A DNA stretch of 64,000 nt from Pterobdella sp. o SKG-2022 (Eukaryota > Annelida > Clitellata > Hirudinida > Piscicolidae). Positions 48,986 to 60,949 of this stretch are shown piece after piece (within the stretch, counting starts at the first letter, position 1; each line of letters begins with the position of its first letter). Under the pieces are notes generated by a model. That model was not told the DNA's origin. It did not search any database and worked only from the letters and a program-made list of their open reading frames with translations. Made by a program: the position numbers and the translations under genes. Location of the stretch: contig OZ038324.1 in assembly GCA_964035795.1 (NCBI GenBank), forward strand, positions 9,091,077 through 9,155,076, given 5' to 3'.

Positions 48986-51900
48986 CACAGATACGACTTG
49001 ATCATAGACCTGATAAACTCACAAGACAGACCATTTCTCTTGAAACATCTCAAAAGCCCATCCCTCCCTTCTTTCTCCCTATCATTCCCCCCATCCTTTC
49101 CCCCATTCACACCACGCTACATCACCATAAACTTTCCTTTTTTCTCGAACGTCTCAAAGCATGGAATCTTCCTTGGCTCTCTGAAGAGTGTGTCTCAGCT
49201 GGCTTTTGAAGTGCTGCAGGTGTGATTTTCTTTCATGAAAATATATAGAAAATTTTCTTAATTTTTTTTGTTTTCCATATAACCAACTAAAATTTCTTAC
49301 CAATATAAAGCCCACAACGTCATCATAGCTTAAAACAATGGCCACTTCTCGACGTAAGCTTTCTATTTTAAATGGAAAACAGAAATAACGCTTAGCGCTA
49401 TCATCATACCCAAAATATTATCAATACTTTTTGTACGAGTTGCAAGCAAGAATCGTCATCAGCATCATGCACACTGCAGTTGCTTTTTTTTGGCTTTTTT
49501 TCAAAAATTCCCATCATTCCTGTTATATTACATTTTGTGAACTCTCATTCATCTATTATTTCATTAGTAATGCTAAAATAATAGAAATAGTAATAACAAT
49601 GAGAATAAATTAATAAAATTTATTTCAATAACAACAATAATAAAACTATCATAGTTTAGAAAATTTCCAAAATATTAAAAATATATGAAAAGCAATAGTA
49701 AAATGGACATTTTCTTCAAATTATTGTCAATTATTGTTATTATGTTGGTTCGATAAGGGGTAACGCTTCTGAAGTGGCGGAAACCATGTCGAGGAGGAGA
49801 GTCGATCTGTGTTGTTTACAAGAGACTCGTTGGAAGACCAACCTTAAACTTATTGCAGGCAGAGATCCTCGATATAAGTATTTTGGTTGTGGGAATGATG
49901 AGGGCACTTGTGGTGTAGGAATTCTACTGGCTGAGAAGTGGTGGGAGAAAGTGTTTGAAGTGATTAGAGTCTCAGATAGAATCATTCGAATGGTAATTGG
50001 ATCAGTTGTGTTTGTTTTTGTGTGTTTATGCACCTCAAGCTAACCTTAGTGAGAGTGTAAAAGATCAATTCTATTATGCACTTCAATCCACCATAGCTAG
50101 TTTCATCTTCGGAACAGCTAATCATAAGGGGAGACTGGAATGGCCATATAGGATCACACTCTACTGCTTTTGAGGATGTGCATGGTGGACAGGCTTTGGG
50201 AAAAAGAAACCATGAAGGTGAAAGACTGCTGGAATTTGTTGTTGCCAATGAGCTGGTTGTTGGTAACTCCTGGTTCAAGAAGAAATTTGAACATCTGGTT
50301 ACACACCAGTCAGGAGATTGTAAAACCCAAATTGACTACATATTGTATAAGAGAAGTTTTAGTAAAATGGTATCTAATGTGAAAGTCATTGTTGGGGCGG
50401 AGTGTGCAACACAGCATAGACTGGTGGTTGGTGACTTCAAGGTTTGCACTCATGCTCATTCCAAAAGAAGGTTTGTTCCTCGTACAAAAGTCTGGAAACT
50501 AAAAGACTTTGGAAATCAAGTTGAATTTTCTAATTTTTTCAATGCATTAATCCAAGGAAATGAAACTGGTAAAACTTTGGATGAACGTGTCCCACAAACG
50601 CAAATGTTTCAAAGTATGGAAAGCAGGTGGAGACAGACATGCTTATCAGGCGGCTAAACGTGCATTCAACCTTACTGTACACATAGCCAAAACTGATGCT
50701 GAGAAGATTGCGTTCAAAAAATTTATCCCAGATCTGTTGAGATATATCGACTGGCTAAGCAAATGCGGCGAGAGAACCATGACGTCATTGGGGATAAACC
50801 GGTGAGAAATAATAATGGCCAAATGTCCCTAGATGTTGATTCCAAAAAAGAAGCATGGAGAAAGCATTATATGCACCTTCTCAATGTGGAGTTTTCATGG
50901 AATCCAGGTGGTTTGTCCGAAGTCTATCCCGTAGAAGGTCCCAGCGAACCTATCACTACAGCAATGGTTAGAAAGGCCATTAATAAGATGAGCCTTGGGA
51001 AAGCAGCGGGTCCTTCAGGTATTGTTGCTGAGATGCTCAAGGCCGCAGGTTCAAGTGGTGCTAGTATGATTCGAGATCTCATTGAAGACATCTTTGAGAA
51101 CCGTATACCGTCTGATTGGCAGGAAAGTCACATAGTCAGTGTATATAAGGGTAAAGGTGATGCTTTAAACAGGTCTAACTATAGGGGTTTGAAGTCAATT
51201 GATCAGGTTATGAAGGTTTTGGAGCGCGTAGTAGAAGGTTTTATCAGACAGAGGGTGGTGATTAATGATATGCAATGTGGTTTTATGCAAGGTCGGGGTA
51301 CAACTGATGCCATATTTATCCTCCGTCAGTTACAGGAAAAGCATCTGGTTGCTGGTAATCCCCTCTACTTAGCATTCATTGATTTGGAGAAAGCCTTTGA
51401 CAGAGTGCCACGAGAAGTGATTTGGTGGAGTATGCGTAAATTGAAAATTGATGAATGGCTTGGGAGAATTTTACAATCCATGTACAAGGAAGTGAGAGTT
51501 GGTGATGAGTATAGCAACTCGTTTGATGTTCGGGTAGGTGTCCATCAAGGTTCTGTTCTTAGTCCATTACTTTTTGTTATTGTGCTGGAAGCTTTATCTA
51601 TGGAGTTACGTACAGGTTGTCCTTGGGAGATCTTGTATGCTGACGACTTAATGGTAAGTGCTCAGTCCATGGATGAACTATTAGTGAAGTTGAGAACATG
51701 GAGATCGGAGATGGAGAAAAAGGGGTTGAGGGTGAATATGGGTAAGACAAAGCTAATGGTTTCTGGTTCGAACCTTGATGTGTTGAGAAAATCTGGGAAG
51801 TATCCTTGTGGTGTATGCCAAGCAGGTGTGGGTAGAAATGCTATTCAGTGTGGAGGCTGCAGGCAATGGGTACACAAAAAATGCAGCGTCATAAAAGGCC

Positions 51901-54592
51901 CTCTTACTTTGGATCTTAACTTCCGATGCGCTCGTTGCCTTGGTACAGCACGGCCTGTTGATGGGAGATTAGTGAAGGAAGTGATGATTGGTGATGAAAA
52001 ACTGGAAGTTGTCCCAGAGTTCTGCTATCTTGGAGATATGTTATCTGCAGGTGGTGTATGTGAGCTTGCTTCAATAACACGTTGTAAGTGTGCCTGGGCT
52101 AAATTTCGCCAACTTCTTCCACTCCTTGCTAATCGTCATTTATCATTATTGACCAGAGGCCGTGTCTATTTAACCTGTGTCAGAAGAGCTATGTTACATG
52201 CTGCTGAAACATGGCCCGTAACAGTTTCCACATTGAACCGCCTTAGACGAAATGACCTTGCCATGATTCACTGGATGTGCAACATCAAAACGAATGATAA
52301 CGTTTGCTCTCACTCGCTCCTTTCAAAACTTGGCATTCGGGATGTTGAGGTAGTTCTTCGTACAAGCAGGATGAGGTGGTTTGGACATGTAGAGCGTAGC
52401 GCGGGTTGGATTTCTCAGGTGCGAAAGTCGGTTTTAGATACTTGCAAGAAGCCTGGTAGGCCCAAAAAGACTTAGAATGAGCTCATATTGAATGATAAAA
52501 GAAAGCTAGACATGGTTTGTGCGGATTCACTCGATCGCTCTGAATGGAAAGGCCGACTTCGAGATAGAACTTTCAAAAAGCCCAACCCTTGGTAAAGGAA
52601 AATGGGCTATAAAAAGGATTTGATTGATTGATTGACTGATTTCATTAATTTTTTGTTACTATAAATATCCTCATTAGTATCATCAATGCTGTTTTGGAAG
52701 TCAAAAAGTGATTAACTTGTAGTTTTTATCGGCACAAAGCGATGCAATATGTCTCAAACTGAATTGTTTTATTTTTATAATTCACATTTATTAAGCTAAT
52801 ATTTCACAATCTTATTATTTTATAAATATTTTTTTATTGTGAAAATATGGAAAAAATTAATTATGAGCTAATTCGGGGCGCTCATTTCGATGCGTTTTTT
52901 ACGATTTCTGGGATATTTTGATGCTGCACGTCACTTTAACCTCAGTTTCCATTTCATTCACTATTTTTGTTTTTTATTGTGTATTATATATACATAGTTA
53001 TTTTTTTTATTTTATGTATTATTTTACAATTTTATTTTGTTACTTTCAATCATTTTTGCTCATTTTTTGGCAGTTTTATTTTATAACTTAATTTTTCCAC
53101 TTAGTATTGATCATTATTATTTCCCAATTTACTAAATTTTATTTTTATTTTTTTGTTTCTTCAATTTGTTTTTATTGGCTTCCAATTGTATCATTCATAT
53201 TAGTCCGTTATATTTCTTTAATCTTTTCCCACATTTGCTTTTCATTCTTTTTTAGCAATATAAAAAAAATTCCTTTTTCATTATTATCTCTAATTACGTT
53301 TATAACAATGAAAACGACCAAAAATGATCAGATAATAACAGATCTTTTCAAAGGGATTTATATCACACTCAAAACCAATTATAATTGGTTGATTACTCAG
53401 CTGTTAACATTCATATTGGAATAATCTTCAAATAATTATTTTTATATTGTTTATATTATCTGTTCGTTATTTTTATTTAATTTATTTTTTCATTTTTTTC
53501 TATTATTTTTTCTCATCTACTTACCATTTTATTTATTTTTCTTTTTGTTATTCAATTTTTTTATTATTCAACCATTTTTTCCATTCACCTATTTATTCAT
53601 TCATCCATCTTTTCATTCTTTCACGCATATACATTTGTTTATCGCCTTAGTTTTTGATTGGTTGCATTTTTCACAGTCAATCTAACCAAAGATCACAGAC
53701 ATAAATCATTTATATCAATTTGATGTAGATATTTATCATCATTATAAAACCCCAATTATAAATACAGAATTTTATATTTAAATATCAAAAATACAAAAAA
53801 ATGGAAAAAACATTAGTCTTTTTGTGCAATACTGGGGTAACATGATATGAAAATGTGATGCCAATGTATAATGCTATGAAAAATTCATGGAATTCAACCA
53901 GTAAAAGACCATAAAATGCAATTTTAAAATCATAACCTGCATTAAAAAGCCATAATATTCAATTAGAGATGATATATACTAACAAAAATTATAATATACA
54001 ATAAAAATTCATAATATACCATAAAAATTCATAATATACCATAGAAATTCATAATATACCATAAAAATTCATAATATACCATAAAAATTCATAATATACC
54101 ATAAAAATTCATAATAAGCTAAAATACCATAATAATAAACTACCTTTATAAATTCTCAACACACGTACCACCGCACAGGGAGCTCAACACGGGTCTCTGG
54201 TGCATTGGGGCGCTTATGCACCTAACCAAAAGGCCCTTAAAGCCGTTTACGACTTGGTAGAAGAGGAAAAAGTTTGATATTTTATTTATTTTAATTTTGA
54301 AGTGTTTCCTTATCCTGATGACAGAGTTGGATGTAAAAAATTTTTGTATAAAAGCTCGATAGATGTTTTGGAATGTTTATTTGCTTGGTGACGTTTAAAA
54401 AGTTTATAATACAAACTCAAAATAAAGTTTAAAATATCATTTCACATAGTTATATCGATTCATTTAATAATCTTAAAGATGACAGCAGTGATTGAGAAAG
54501 TGTTCCCCTTTTCACAGCTGCCACAAGCTCTTGCAAAGTTGGCAGCTGGCCACAACAGAGGAAAGACTGTCGTTGACTTTGAACTATCTTGA
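45461..54592 (+). CDS. RTN4IP1: RTN4IP1/OPA10-like mitochondrial NADPH oxidoreductase (MDR superfamily)
   Basis: Nine exons assemble to 401 residues (human RTN4IP1 has 396): 45461-45695, 45798-46021, 46353-46446, 47139-47171, 48037-48083, 48171-48307, 48991-49219, 54179-54271, 54479-54592. The basic N-terminus (MYKQSIFCKELFRGMRSLQR) fits a mitochondrial presequence. Family landmarks follow: VKAASVNPIDLKM, FPLTIGRDFSGV, LKLGDEVWGT, TQAASIPYAA, the nucleotide-binding LLLGGSGGVG, ELGATNVIDY, and AVIEKVFPFSQLPQAL to GHNRGKTVVD at the end. Exon 4 (33 nt) and the start of exon 5 are the least certain; they were chosen because they keep phase. Exon 7 is diverged and Ser/Pro/Phe-rich. Intron 7 (about 5 kb) carries an RTE-like LINE. 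RTN4IP1 works in coenzyme Q synthesis and complex I assembly in the mitochondrial matrix. Confidence 0.9.
46113..46150 (+). mobile_element. Very short LINE 3' end (VRLRST-stop-ATG tail)
   Basis: GTTCGACTGCGGTCTACATG matches the LINE end at 25.76 kb (GTTCGACTGCGGTCGACATG) with one difference, and is followed by a few ATG units that have begun to decay. It lies in intron 2 of the RTN4IP1-like gene. Confidence 0.6.
48918..48990. repeat. (AC)n microsatellite forming an acceptor site
   Basis: About 35 AC units with one CGC interruption, ending CACACAG. The final CAG is the 3' splice site of exon 7 of the RTN4IP1-like gene. Confidence 0.95.
49741..52641 (+). mobile_element. RTE-like LINE with a zinc finger after the reverse transcriptase, degraded
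   Basis: An APE-type endonuclease remnant opens the element: RRVDLCCLQETRW, CGVGILLAEKWW, VSDRIIRM, RGDWNGHIG (in a shifted frame), QIDYIL and TQHRLVVGDFK. The reverse transcriptase follows, then a Cys/His-rich finger and a C-terminal tail (LRTSRMRWFGHVERS, KKPNPW). The 3' end carries a short TTGA repeat (52618-52640). The 5' end is truncated within the start of the endonuclease. The endonuclease and linker need about four frame changes (near 50020, 50105, 50570 and 50760), and a Trp-to-stop change (TAG 52473-52475) cuts off the last 40 residues. It is inserted in intron 7 of the RTN4IP1-like gene in the same orientation. No target-site duplication was evident by eye. Confidence 0.9.
50763..52475 (+). 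pseudogene. LINE reverse transcriptase domain with C-terminal zinc finger (uninterrupted segment)
   Basis: A 570-residue open frame. Palm motifs in order: GKAAGPSGIVAEML (about 80-95), VYKGKGDALNRSNYRG, FIDLEKAFDRVPRE, VGVHQGSVLSPLLF, and the catalytic YADD at about 291-294. At about residues 347-392 is a PHD/RING-like cluster: CGVC, then C-x2-C (CGGC), WVHKKC, and CARC. Downstream, FCYLGDML and MIHWMCN match the C-terminus of such LINEs. The catalytic residues are intact, but the endonuclease upstream is broken and the stop at 52473 truncates the natural end. The element is therefore probably inactive. The frame starts mid-element, so the ATG at 50763 is not a real translation start. Confidence 0.85.
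53983..54116. repeat. 20-bp tandem repeat, about 6-7 copies
   Basis: The unit ATAAAAATTCATAATATACC repeats, with one G variant (ATAGAAATTC). It lies in the large intron of the RTN4IP1-like gene, about 60 bp before exon 8. Confidence 0.93.
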
Positions 54593-54683
54593 ATTTTGTT
54601 TCATACCCATACTCTCATGCTTTTTACTTTAGGTTGAAATTATATTATGACATGTATATTTTAGTGTTGTGTGAATTTTTAGA

Positions 54684-54689
54684 AATAAA
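54684..54689 (+). other. Probable polyadenylation signal of the RTN4IP1-like gene
   Basis: AATAAA 92 bp after the stop codon and about 200 bp before the next gene's start codon. In AT-rich DNA this hexamer is common, so the call rests on position. Confidence 0.4.
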
Positions 54690-54887
54690 TTTCGAGTTTT
54701 GAATTAAGCGCTAGGGTACTCGTTATGAGAGAAATTAACTTTTAAATTTTATTAGCGTTTCTAAGCGACTACTTAAATAATCTGAAGCCTGCATAAGAGG
54801 TGCTTCTTCGAGGATTAAAAACCCTCAAAGCTTTTTGATTTATTTTTTACATGGAAAACCATCTAAACCTTATGCGTCAAACTAGTC

Positions 54888-57800
54888 ATGACTTCTAAAG
54901 GACTTTCAAACACATCAAAATACAATTTACCAGGTACATTTATTTATTTAAACCTTTATTAACTTGAATTTTTCAATATTTTTTAAACGCAGACGTGAAA
55001 CAGCAGTATAAAACCAGCGCTAAAGTCAATAGTAATGTGCCGGAAAGCTCCCCAATGAGTAACACAATAACGCTTTGTTTTATATGCAGTACTGTTAATG
55101 TTTTGTAACAATAAAATGAGTTTAAAAAATTGCTTAAAGAGTTTTTTATTTACATAGAAGATTTTTAATAAAAAAACTCAAAAATAGAGGCTTCAAAATG
55201 GAAGATAAATATCATAATAGAAGAAATTCAATTTTTATAACAAAACATAAAAAAAATTAAATCAGCATATATTTGAATATAATTTGTAAGGTTCTAGCTT
55301 CAAAGCTGCCCGACACAATGGCGAGTATGATTATAGTGGCGTAAAATTAATATTTTTCATGCCGAATAACTAAGCTTATAACCTAATAGGAATTCTGACT
55401 GCTTTAGACAACTTGCATTCAAAAATCAAGCAATTGGAGTCAGAAAAAGAGGAAGCATTGTCTAAGTACCGAGATATGTCCTTGGCTAACCAGTTTGTGT
55501 GATGTATAACGTAAATTGTTGTTTAATAGATAAAGACCATAAAAATGCTTATGTAAAAGTAAAGTAGCATCTATTGATTTGATAATTAAATGCAATGAAA
55601 ATAACTACAAAATAATGCATTAAAAGTACGACGGTAATACACCATATTAGAATGTTAACTTCTATTTGTATTATTACACCCATAAGCTCTGGGGTAAAGG
55701 CGATTCATAAGCTGCATTAATAATCTTTATATATATTATCTTAATACTTAGTGATTCTGAAAGTTGCTATTCAAACAATAATATATAAAAAATACAGTTT
55801 GATGGGCAGCACCACCTTCAACACAAGCCATAAGCCGCAGCTCAAGTACCCAGTAGTTGATGGTTATTTCCCCTGTTATTATGTTGTCATACGATAGCTC
55901 GACCATCATATCAACTTAAATAAATTTTTCAAATGACATATCTAAGTGGTACGTGGTGGAAGAGGGCCACGTGGAGAATAGGTCTGGAAATATCATCAAA
56001 TGATATATGGTTTAAAAAAAAAATTTAATGCTTTGATTATTTTTTTTAATTTTTTGTGTGTATTTATGTAGTTATTCTGATTATTAATATTTTATATTAA
56101 ATTAATTTTGTTATTTTTATTTTTAATTTTATTTTCGTTATTATTATTCAACAGAACTGAATACAAAGCTTTTAGCGGCAGAAGAGAAGTTACGAAGGTT
56201 GGATAAAGGGCTAGAAGGAATGAGAGAGGACTTTAATAAATACCAATATGTCTTCCTGCCTTTGGACGCCGGGCAGGAAAAAGTTGCATCCAACACTTCT
56301 TGGTGAGTTTTTGGAGTGAAAACTTTAAGAGTGAACTTTGATGAGATTATTTTTATTCTATTGTTTGCTAAAAATAAATTCCTATGAGATTATGTTCTAT
56401 CTCATTATATTCAAATAAAATTAATAACTTTTTATGTTTTTTAAAGGTTTTTTTATTGTTTTTAAACTGTTTTCTTTCGTTTTACAATTCGTCTTGTTAA
56501 TTTTTATTCATAAATCCTCATCATTCCTCTTTATAGAAGGTATTTATGATCTAATTTTGATTGATTTCATCCCTTCCATCTGCATTGCATATTCATTATA
56601 TTATATTCCAAGAATATTGGATAGGCATATGATAAATTAGAAATTTTTAATTTGAAGGATTTCCAAGGAACGCCATCGCTTATCTGATCTCAAAATTGAG
56701 ATCAAGGTTTTTATTTTATAACGATTTTTTTACCTAATAATAGATTTTTTCAAAAATTATAATCTAATAATAATTTTAAAATTGTTTTGATAATTTTTTT
56801 TCAAAAAAATCTCAAACGTGGGGGGTTTTTTGATTAAATTTGAGAAACAAAAGCTAAAATTGTTGCAATAAGGCTCTATCAATATTCCATGGACAATGAA
56901 TCTTCATGAATAATAAAATAAGAATGACTTATAGTTGACTAAAATCAACATAATAACTAGCTGTTCTTTTTATCAATAAATTTACTAAAATTTTTCCATA
57001 AATCGACGTAAAAAATTGCCAAAGGAAAAAATAGTCTCACTGCAACAAGAACTGCAAGAAGAGCTCAACGTACAGAAGCTGGTTGAAGAAAAACACAACT
57101 TGGTTCATAATTGATTTATCTCATTTTTATGTTAGGCTTTAGAAGTTTTGTAACGTTTCGATAAATTCTAAATAGCTTTTAATGTTGAATAGTTATACAT
57201 ATAATGAGAATGTTATCTATTCAAAAAATATTTTGATTTTAAATAAGGTATAAGTTTTAGTTATAACTTTCGGCTATTGGTATAGCTGAAGAAGGAAGAA
57301 GAGAGATTGAACGAGCTACTTGAAAAACAACTAGAACAACAACACCTGCAACGACAACGGCAGCTGCAAAAAGATCTCAAAACTCAACAAGAAGCACTAC
57401 AACAAAAAATACAAAGACAGCGACAAAATCTTAGCAATAACCCCTTTAAACGTCTAACCAACAATGACCAAACCACCAAAAATTGTACAAACACGCTTTA
57501 CAACGATAATTCTGCATACACTAACTACATACCCACTTCCACAAAGAACTACAAAACCACTAACAACCTCAACAACGACACAACCTTAGGCAACAACGAC
57601 AAATCATACAACCCTCCCCGTGATCCCTGGGTGGTCATCCAACAAATCAGAGATTCAATTTCTGGATTCCCAACTGCCAGTCAACCCGAAGACTCGCCCA
57701 CTTTTGCGGATTCTGAGACTAACCTCAAAATGATGCACTTTCAACTCCTACAAGAGCTTAAAGACCTACATAGGTTGGAGACATACATCTAGTGAATGTG

Positions 57801-58026
57801 TCAGTTACTTATCATACGACTCCGTTGAGTTTATACTCCAAATGTTATAAAGCACTTTTTTTATATTTTTTCAAGTTGGGTTTATTTTTAAATTTGATAA
57901 TTCTTTGAATTTAGGAAATATGAAGACTTAGAAAGTGATCGACGGAAGGTTCTAGAAGAATTAAAGAAAAAAGAGAAGCAAGTGAAATTAATTGAGAAAA
58001 TTATGATAATGAACAGTTCACAATAA
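54888..58026 (+). CDS. CEP57-like centrosomal coiled-coil protein
   Basis: Nine phase-consistent exons give 378 residues: 54888-54933, 54993-55058, 55408-55492, 55798-55862, 56155-56302, 56658-56706, 57025-57102, 57286-57773, 57915-58026. Early coiled-coil segments read MNNLHSKIKQLESEKEEAL and ELNTKLLAAEEKLRRL; they align with the CEP57 N-terminal domain (NLQDKIRRLELE and LLAAENKCNLLEKQLE in human). Then come VSLQQELQEELNVQK, a Gln/Arg-rich helix (57301-57420), an Asn/Thr-rich linker, and a C-terminal coiled coil (MMHFQLLQELKDLHRKYEDL, then EKQVKLIEKIM). CEP57 localises to centrosomes and binds microtubules through its C-terminal half. Exon 4 is weakest. The family call rests on remembered similarity; another coiled-coil protein is possible. 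It starts 295 bp after the upstream gene's stop and ends 411 bp before V-ATPase E. Confidence 0.6.
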
Positions 58027-58437
58027 GTATTCACGCAATTAGAAATATTTTCATATTTCCTTTGATTTTCGACGAGTTTTCACATTTTGAGATTACTGTT
58101 TTATTTGCTATTTAATTTATTTTGTTTGCTTTGTTGACTTCAGTTTGAACAGAATCCTGCAAATTATGATTCATAAAAAAATAACATTCCAAAACAAAAA
58201 TTATTTTTGTAATTATAGAAGCTTTTCGGATTCTATTATTTATGTGAAAAAAATTTTTTAATTTGTTCATAAAAAAAATGAAATCAAAAAATTTCAAATA
58301 ATTTGTATAGGTTTTGTTATTGATATTCTTTCAATTAAAATTATATGGTATTCATTAATTTGTCACACCCACATTAACCTGTAAAATTGTTTCCGCTCAC
58401 TTGACATCAATAAATTTTATTTATTTGAACATTAAAA

Positions 58438-60413
58438 ATGGCTCTCACAGACGAAAATGTCAGAAATAAAGTAAGTATTAAATAAATGTTGAAAATTTAA
58501 AATTTAAACAAGTTTGAATTTAAGATCAAGCATATGATCGCTTTCATTGAACAAGAAGCAAACGAAAAATACGAAGAAATATGCACCAAAGTAAATTTAA
58601 ATTACTTAATTCTTTTCAACTTTCAAATCATATTTTTCAGGTTTAAAAACTCATTCGAATTGACTTTAAATAATGACTACAAAAACGTCTTGGAATTTTT
58701 GATAAATCTTTTATAGGCAGAAGAAGAGTTCAACATAGAGAAGGGGCATATCGTACAGACACACAGGTTAAAGATCATGGAACTCTATGAGAAAAAGAAA
58801 AAGCAAATTGAACTACATAAGAAAATGTAAGCCCATGCAAGTTATTCATTCATAAAAACTTTTATAGAGACTATAAAAATGTATCCATGAATAACTGTCA
58901 TTTGATAGGTAGCTTAATTTCAAATAATAATATAAATTCATAATCAAGATATGAACTTATAAAAGTGGATATATACTGATATTAATTTTTAAAAAATTGC
59001 CTACAGTCAAACATCAAATCTTTTGAACAATGCTAGACTAAAGGTGTTGAAGGCCAGAGAAGATCATATTAAGGTGCTTATTCAATAATTTAAGATTTAT
59101 CAAATGTTTCTTCCACAATTGAATAAATTAATCAAAGTTTTTTACAATAGCATTTATCAGTTTTGTAAAAAAGCCTAAAAAATCTCAATAAATGATTTTG
59201 AGAAGGATTAACTACATTGACCTACGTTACAGAGTGTGTTGGATGAGACAGCAAGCAAGCTGTCATCCTTAACAGAAAACCCTGCAGAGTACTCAAAAAT
59301 CCTCCACGGACTCATACTTCAAGTTTGTTTTACTTGTTGCTTTTTTGTTTCACACATCCAATCAAATCTTTTATTAGCTGGTTTTTCCAGTATTGTAATA
59401 AATATTTTTTAAGCCATATTTTTCACCATTACTCAAAGATAGTCATCTAAATTGTTCTCCTTGATTTCATATAAATTGGCATTATTGTATAGCAGTTGAT
59501 GCTACTGTGATATAGTTTCAGAGTTTATGAAGATTGAAAATTTTCCATATAAGAGATTGAATCTTTTATTCCCTGAATATTTTTTTTGATAACCCTCAGC
59601 TTGTTTTTCATCATAATCTACATCCTGCTACCACAGGGCCTGCTGCAGTTGTTGGAAGACAAAGTGGAGATCAGGTGCCGTAAGAAGGATATCTCCCTGC
59701 TTGAGGTCTGTGTTTAATAAATACATGACATTAGTACCTTAAATAACACTTTAGAAATAGTAAAAAAAATAAAGTTATTGGTAAATAAAAAAATATTTTT
59801 TCTGAAAACATGCTTCTAAATTAAAAATAATTTTTCAAAAATAGCCTTAAAATTAAAAAAATATTATTTTTAGAAAAAATTTATATATTTGACCTGTAAT
59901 GATGCTCAGCTAACTTTATAACAAAATCAACACACACACACACATGTATGACAGAGTGAGGTCTCGAAATGCAAGGATGCTTACAAGACACTCACCAAGA
60001 AAAATGTCAACATTACGATCAATAAGAATGTTCATCTGCCCGAGAATGCGTTTGTTTTTTATCTCCCCACTCATTCATCTATTATATATCTGATCATTCA
60101 TCTATCTAACTATCTACTCATCCATCTATCTATTTATTTATTCAGCTATCCATTCCTTCATCTATCTTTCTATCAATAAACTATATATTACTATTCTATT
60201 CATCCATCTAGCTATCTATCATCGTTTATCTGTTATCCATCCATCAATCCACCCACCTACAGAGCAGGGGGGGTGGAAGTGTTGACAATGGATGGCAAAG
60301 TGAAAGTGGTCAATACAATGGAGAGCAGGTTGGAGTTGGTGTCCCAGCAGATATTACCAGACCTCAAAGAGCTGCTCTTTGGAGCCAACCCTAACAGGAA
60401 GTTCAGAGATTGA
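58438..60413 (+). CDS. ATP6V1E1: V-type proton ATPase subunit E
   Basis: Eight exons give exactly 226 residues, the usual length: 58438-58470, 58525-58590, 58717-58826, 59007-59073, 59233-59322, 59637-59705, 59955-60049, 60263-60413. Hallmarks: [59 protein letters not shown] (long N-terminal helix), [35 protein letters not shown], and the C-terminal [32 protein letters not shown] and [12 protein letters not shown]. Subunit E is the peripheral stalk of the cytosolic V1 sector. With subunit G it holds the catalytic A3B3 head against rotation as protons are pumped into vesicles. Introns are short (54-314 bp). An AATAAA at 58409-58414 lies just before the ATG and may belong to the upstream gene. 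It converges with the kinase gene on the other strand, stop to stop 536 bp. Confidence 0.96.
60056..60258. repeat. Degenerate (ATCT)n/(ATCC)n tract
   Basis: Diverged CATCTATCTAT-type tetranucleotides fill most of intron 7 of V-ATPase subunit E and serve as a pyrimidine-rich lead-in to the exon 8 acceptor (CCTACAG). Confidence 0.8.
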
Positions 60414-60861
60414 AGATCTTGTTAAACATGCTAATTTTCATTAATTGTTCACACTAATTTTGGATTCGGTTCACTTTTAACATTTTTGTAGCCAATAACT
60501 AATAATATACCTTATTCATTGGTACATAATATTTTTAATCAAATATAATTTATTTTTCAAACAAATTCATTTTTGTTAACCTTTTTATTGTATTATCTTT
60601 AAACTTCTATCAAAACCGCCTTGGTAACTGTGCCTTTCATCATCTCCATAGTATTTATCACATATTAACTTTTTGAAAGCATTATTGCTCGAATGAACCA
60701 GTGCTGTCGTTATAAAGATTCTAATTTTATTGGTAGATTCAGATATGTTTATTTTGAATGGATTTTTAATAATCTTCAAAAAAGCCACCAGTTTTACTCG
60801 TAACATAATAACTTGTTAATAGGCGTACAAACTAAAAAATCAATAGCATCAAAATATTACA

Positions 60862-60867
60862 TTTATT
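60862..60867 (-). other. Probable polyadenylation signal of the MKK gene
   Basis: AATAAA on the minus strand 83 bp after the kinase stop codon. Confidence 0.4.
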
Positions 60868-60949
60868 CTCAATAACAATCTGAATGCACCATTCAACGCC
60901 TATGAATATCGTTAGAGTAAAACAGATCAAAATGCTTAAGATGCGTCAG

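Noticed and set aside
48820..49225. His-Thr and Cys-Val repeat frames around the (AC)n microsatellite
   Set aside because: Dinucleotide-repeat artefacts; the real coding content starts at 48991 as exon 7 of the RTN4IP1-like gene in another frame.
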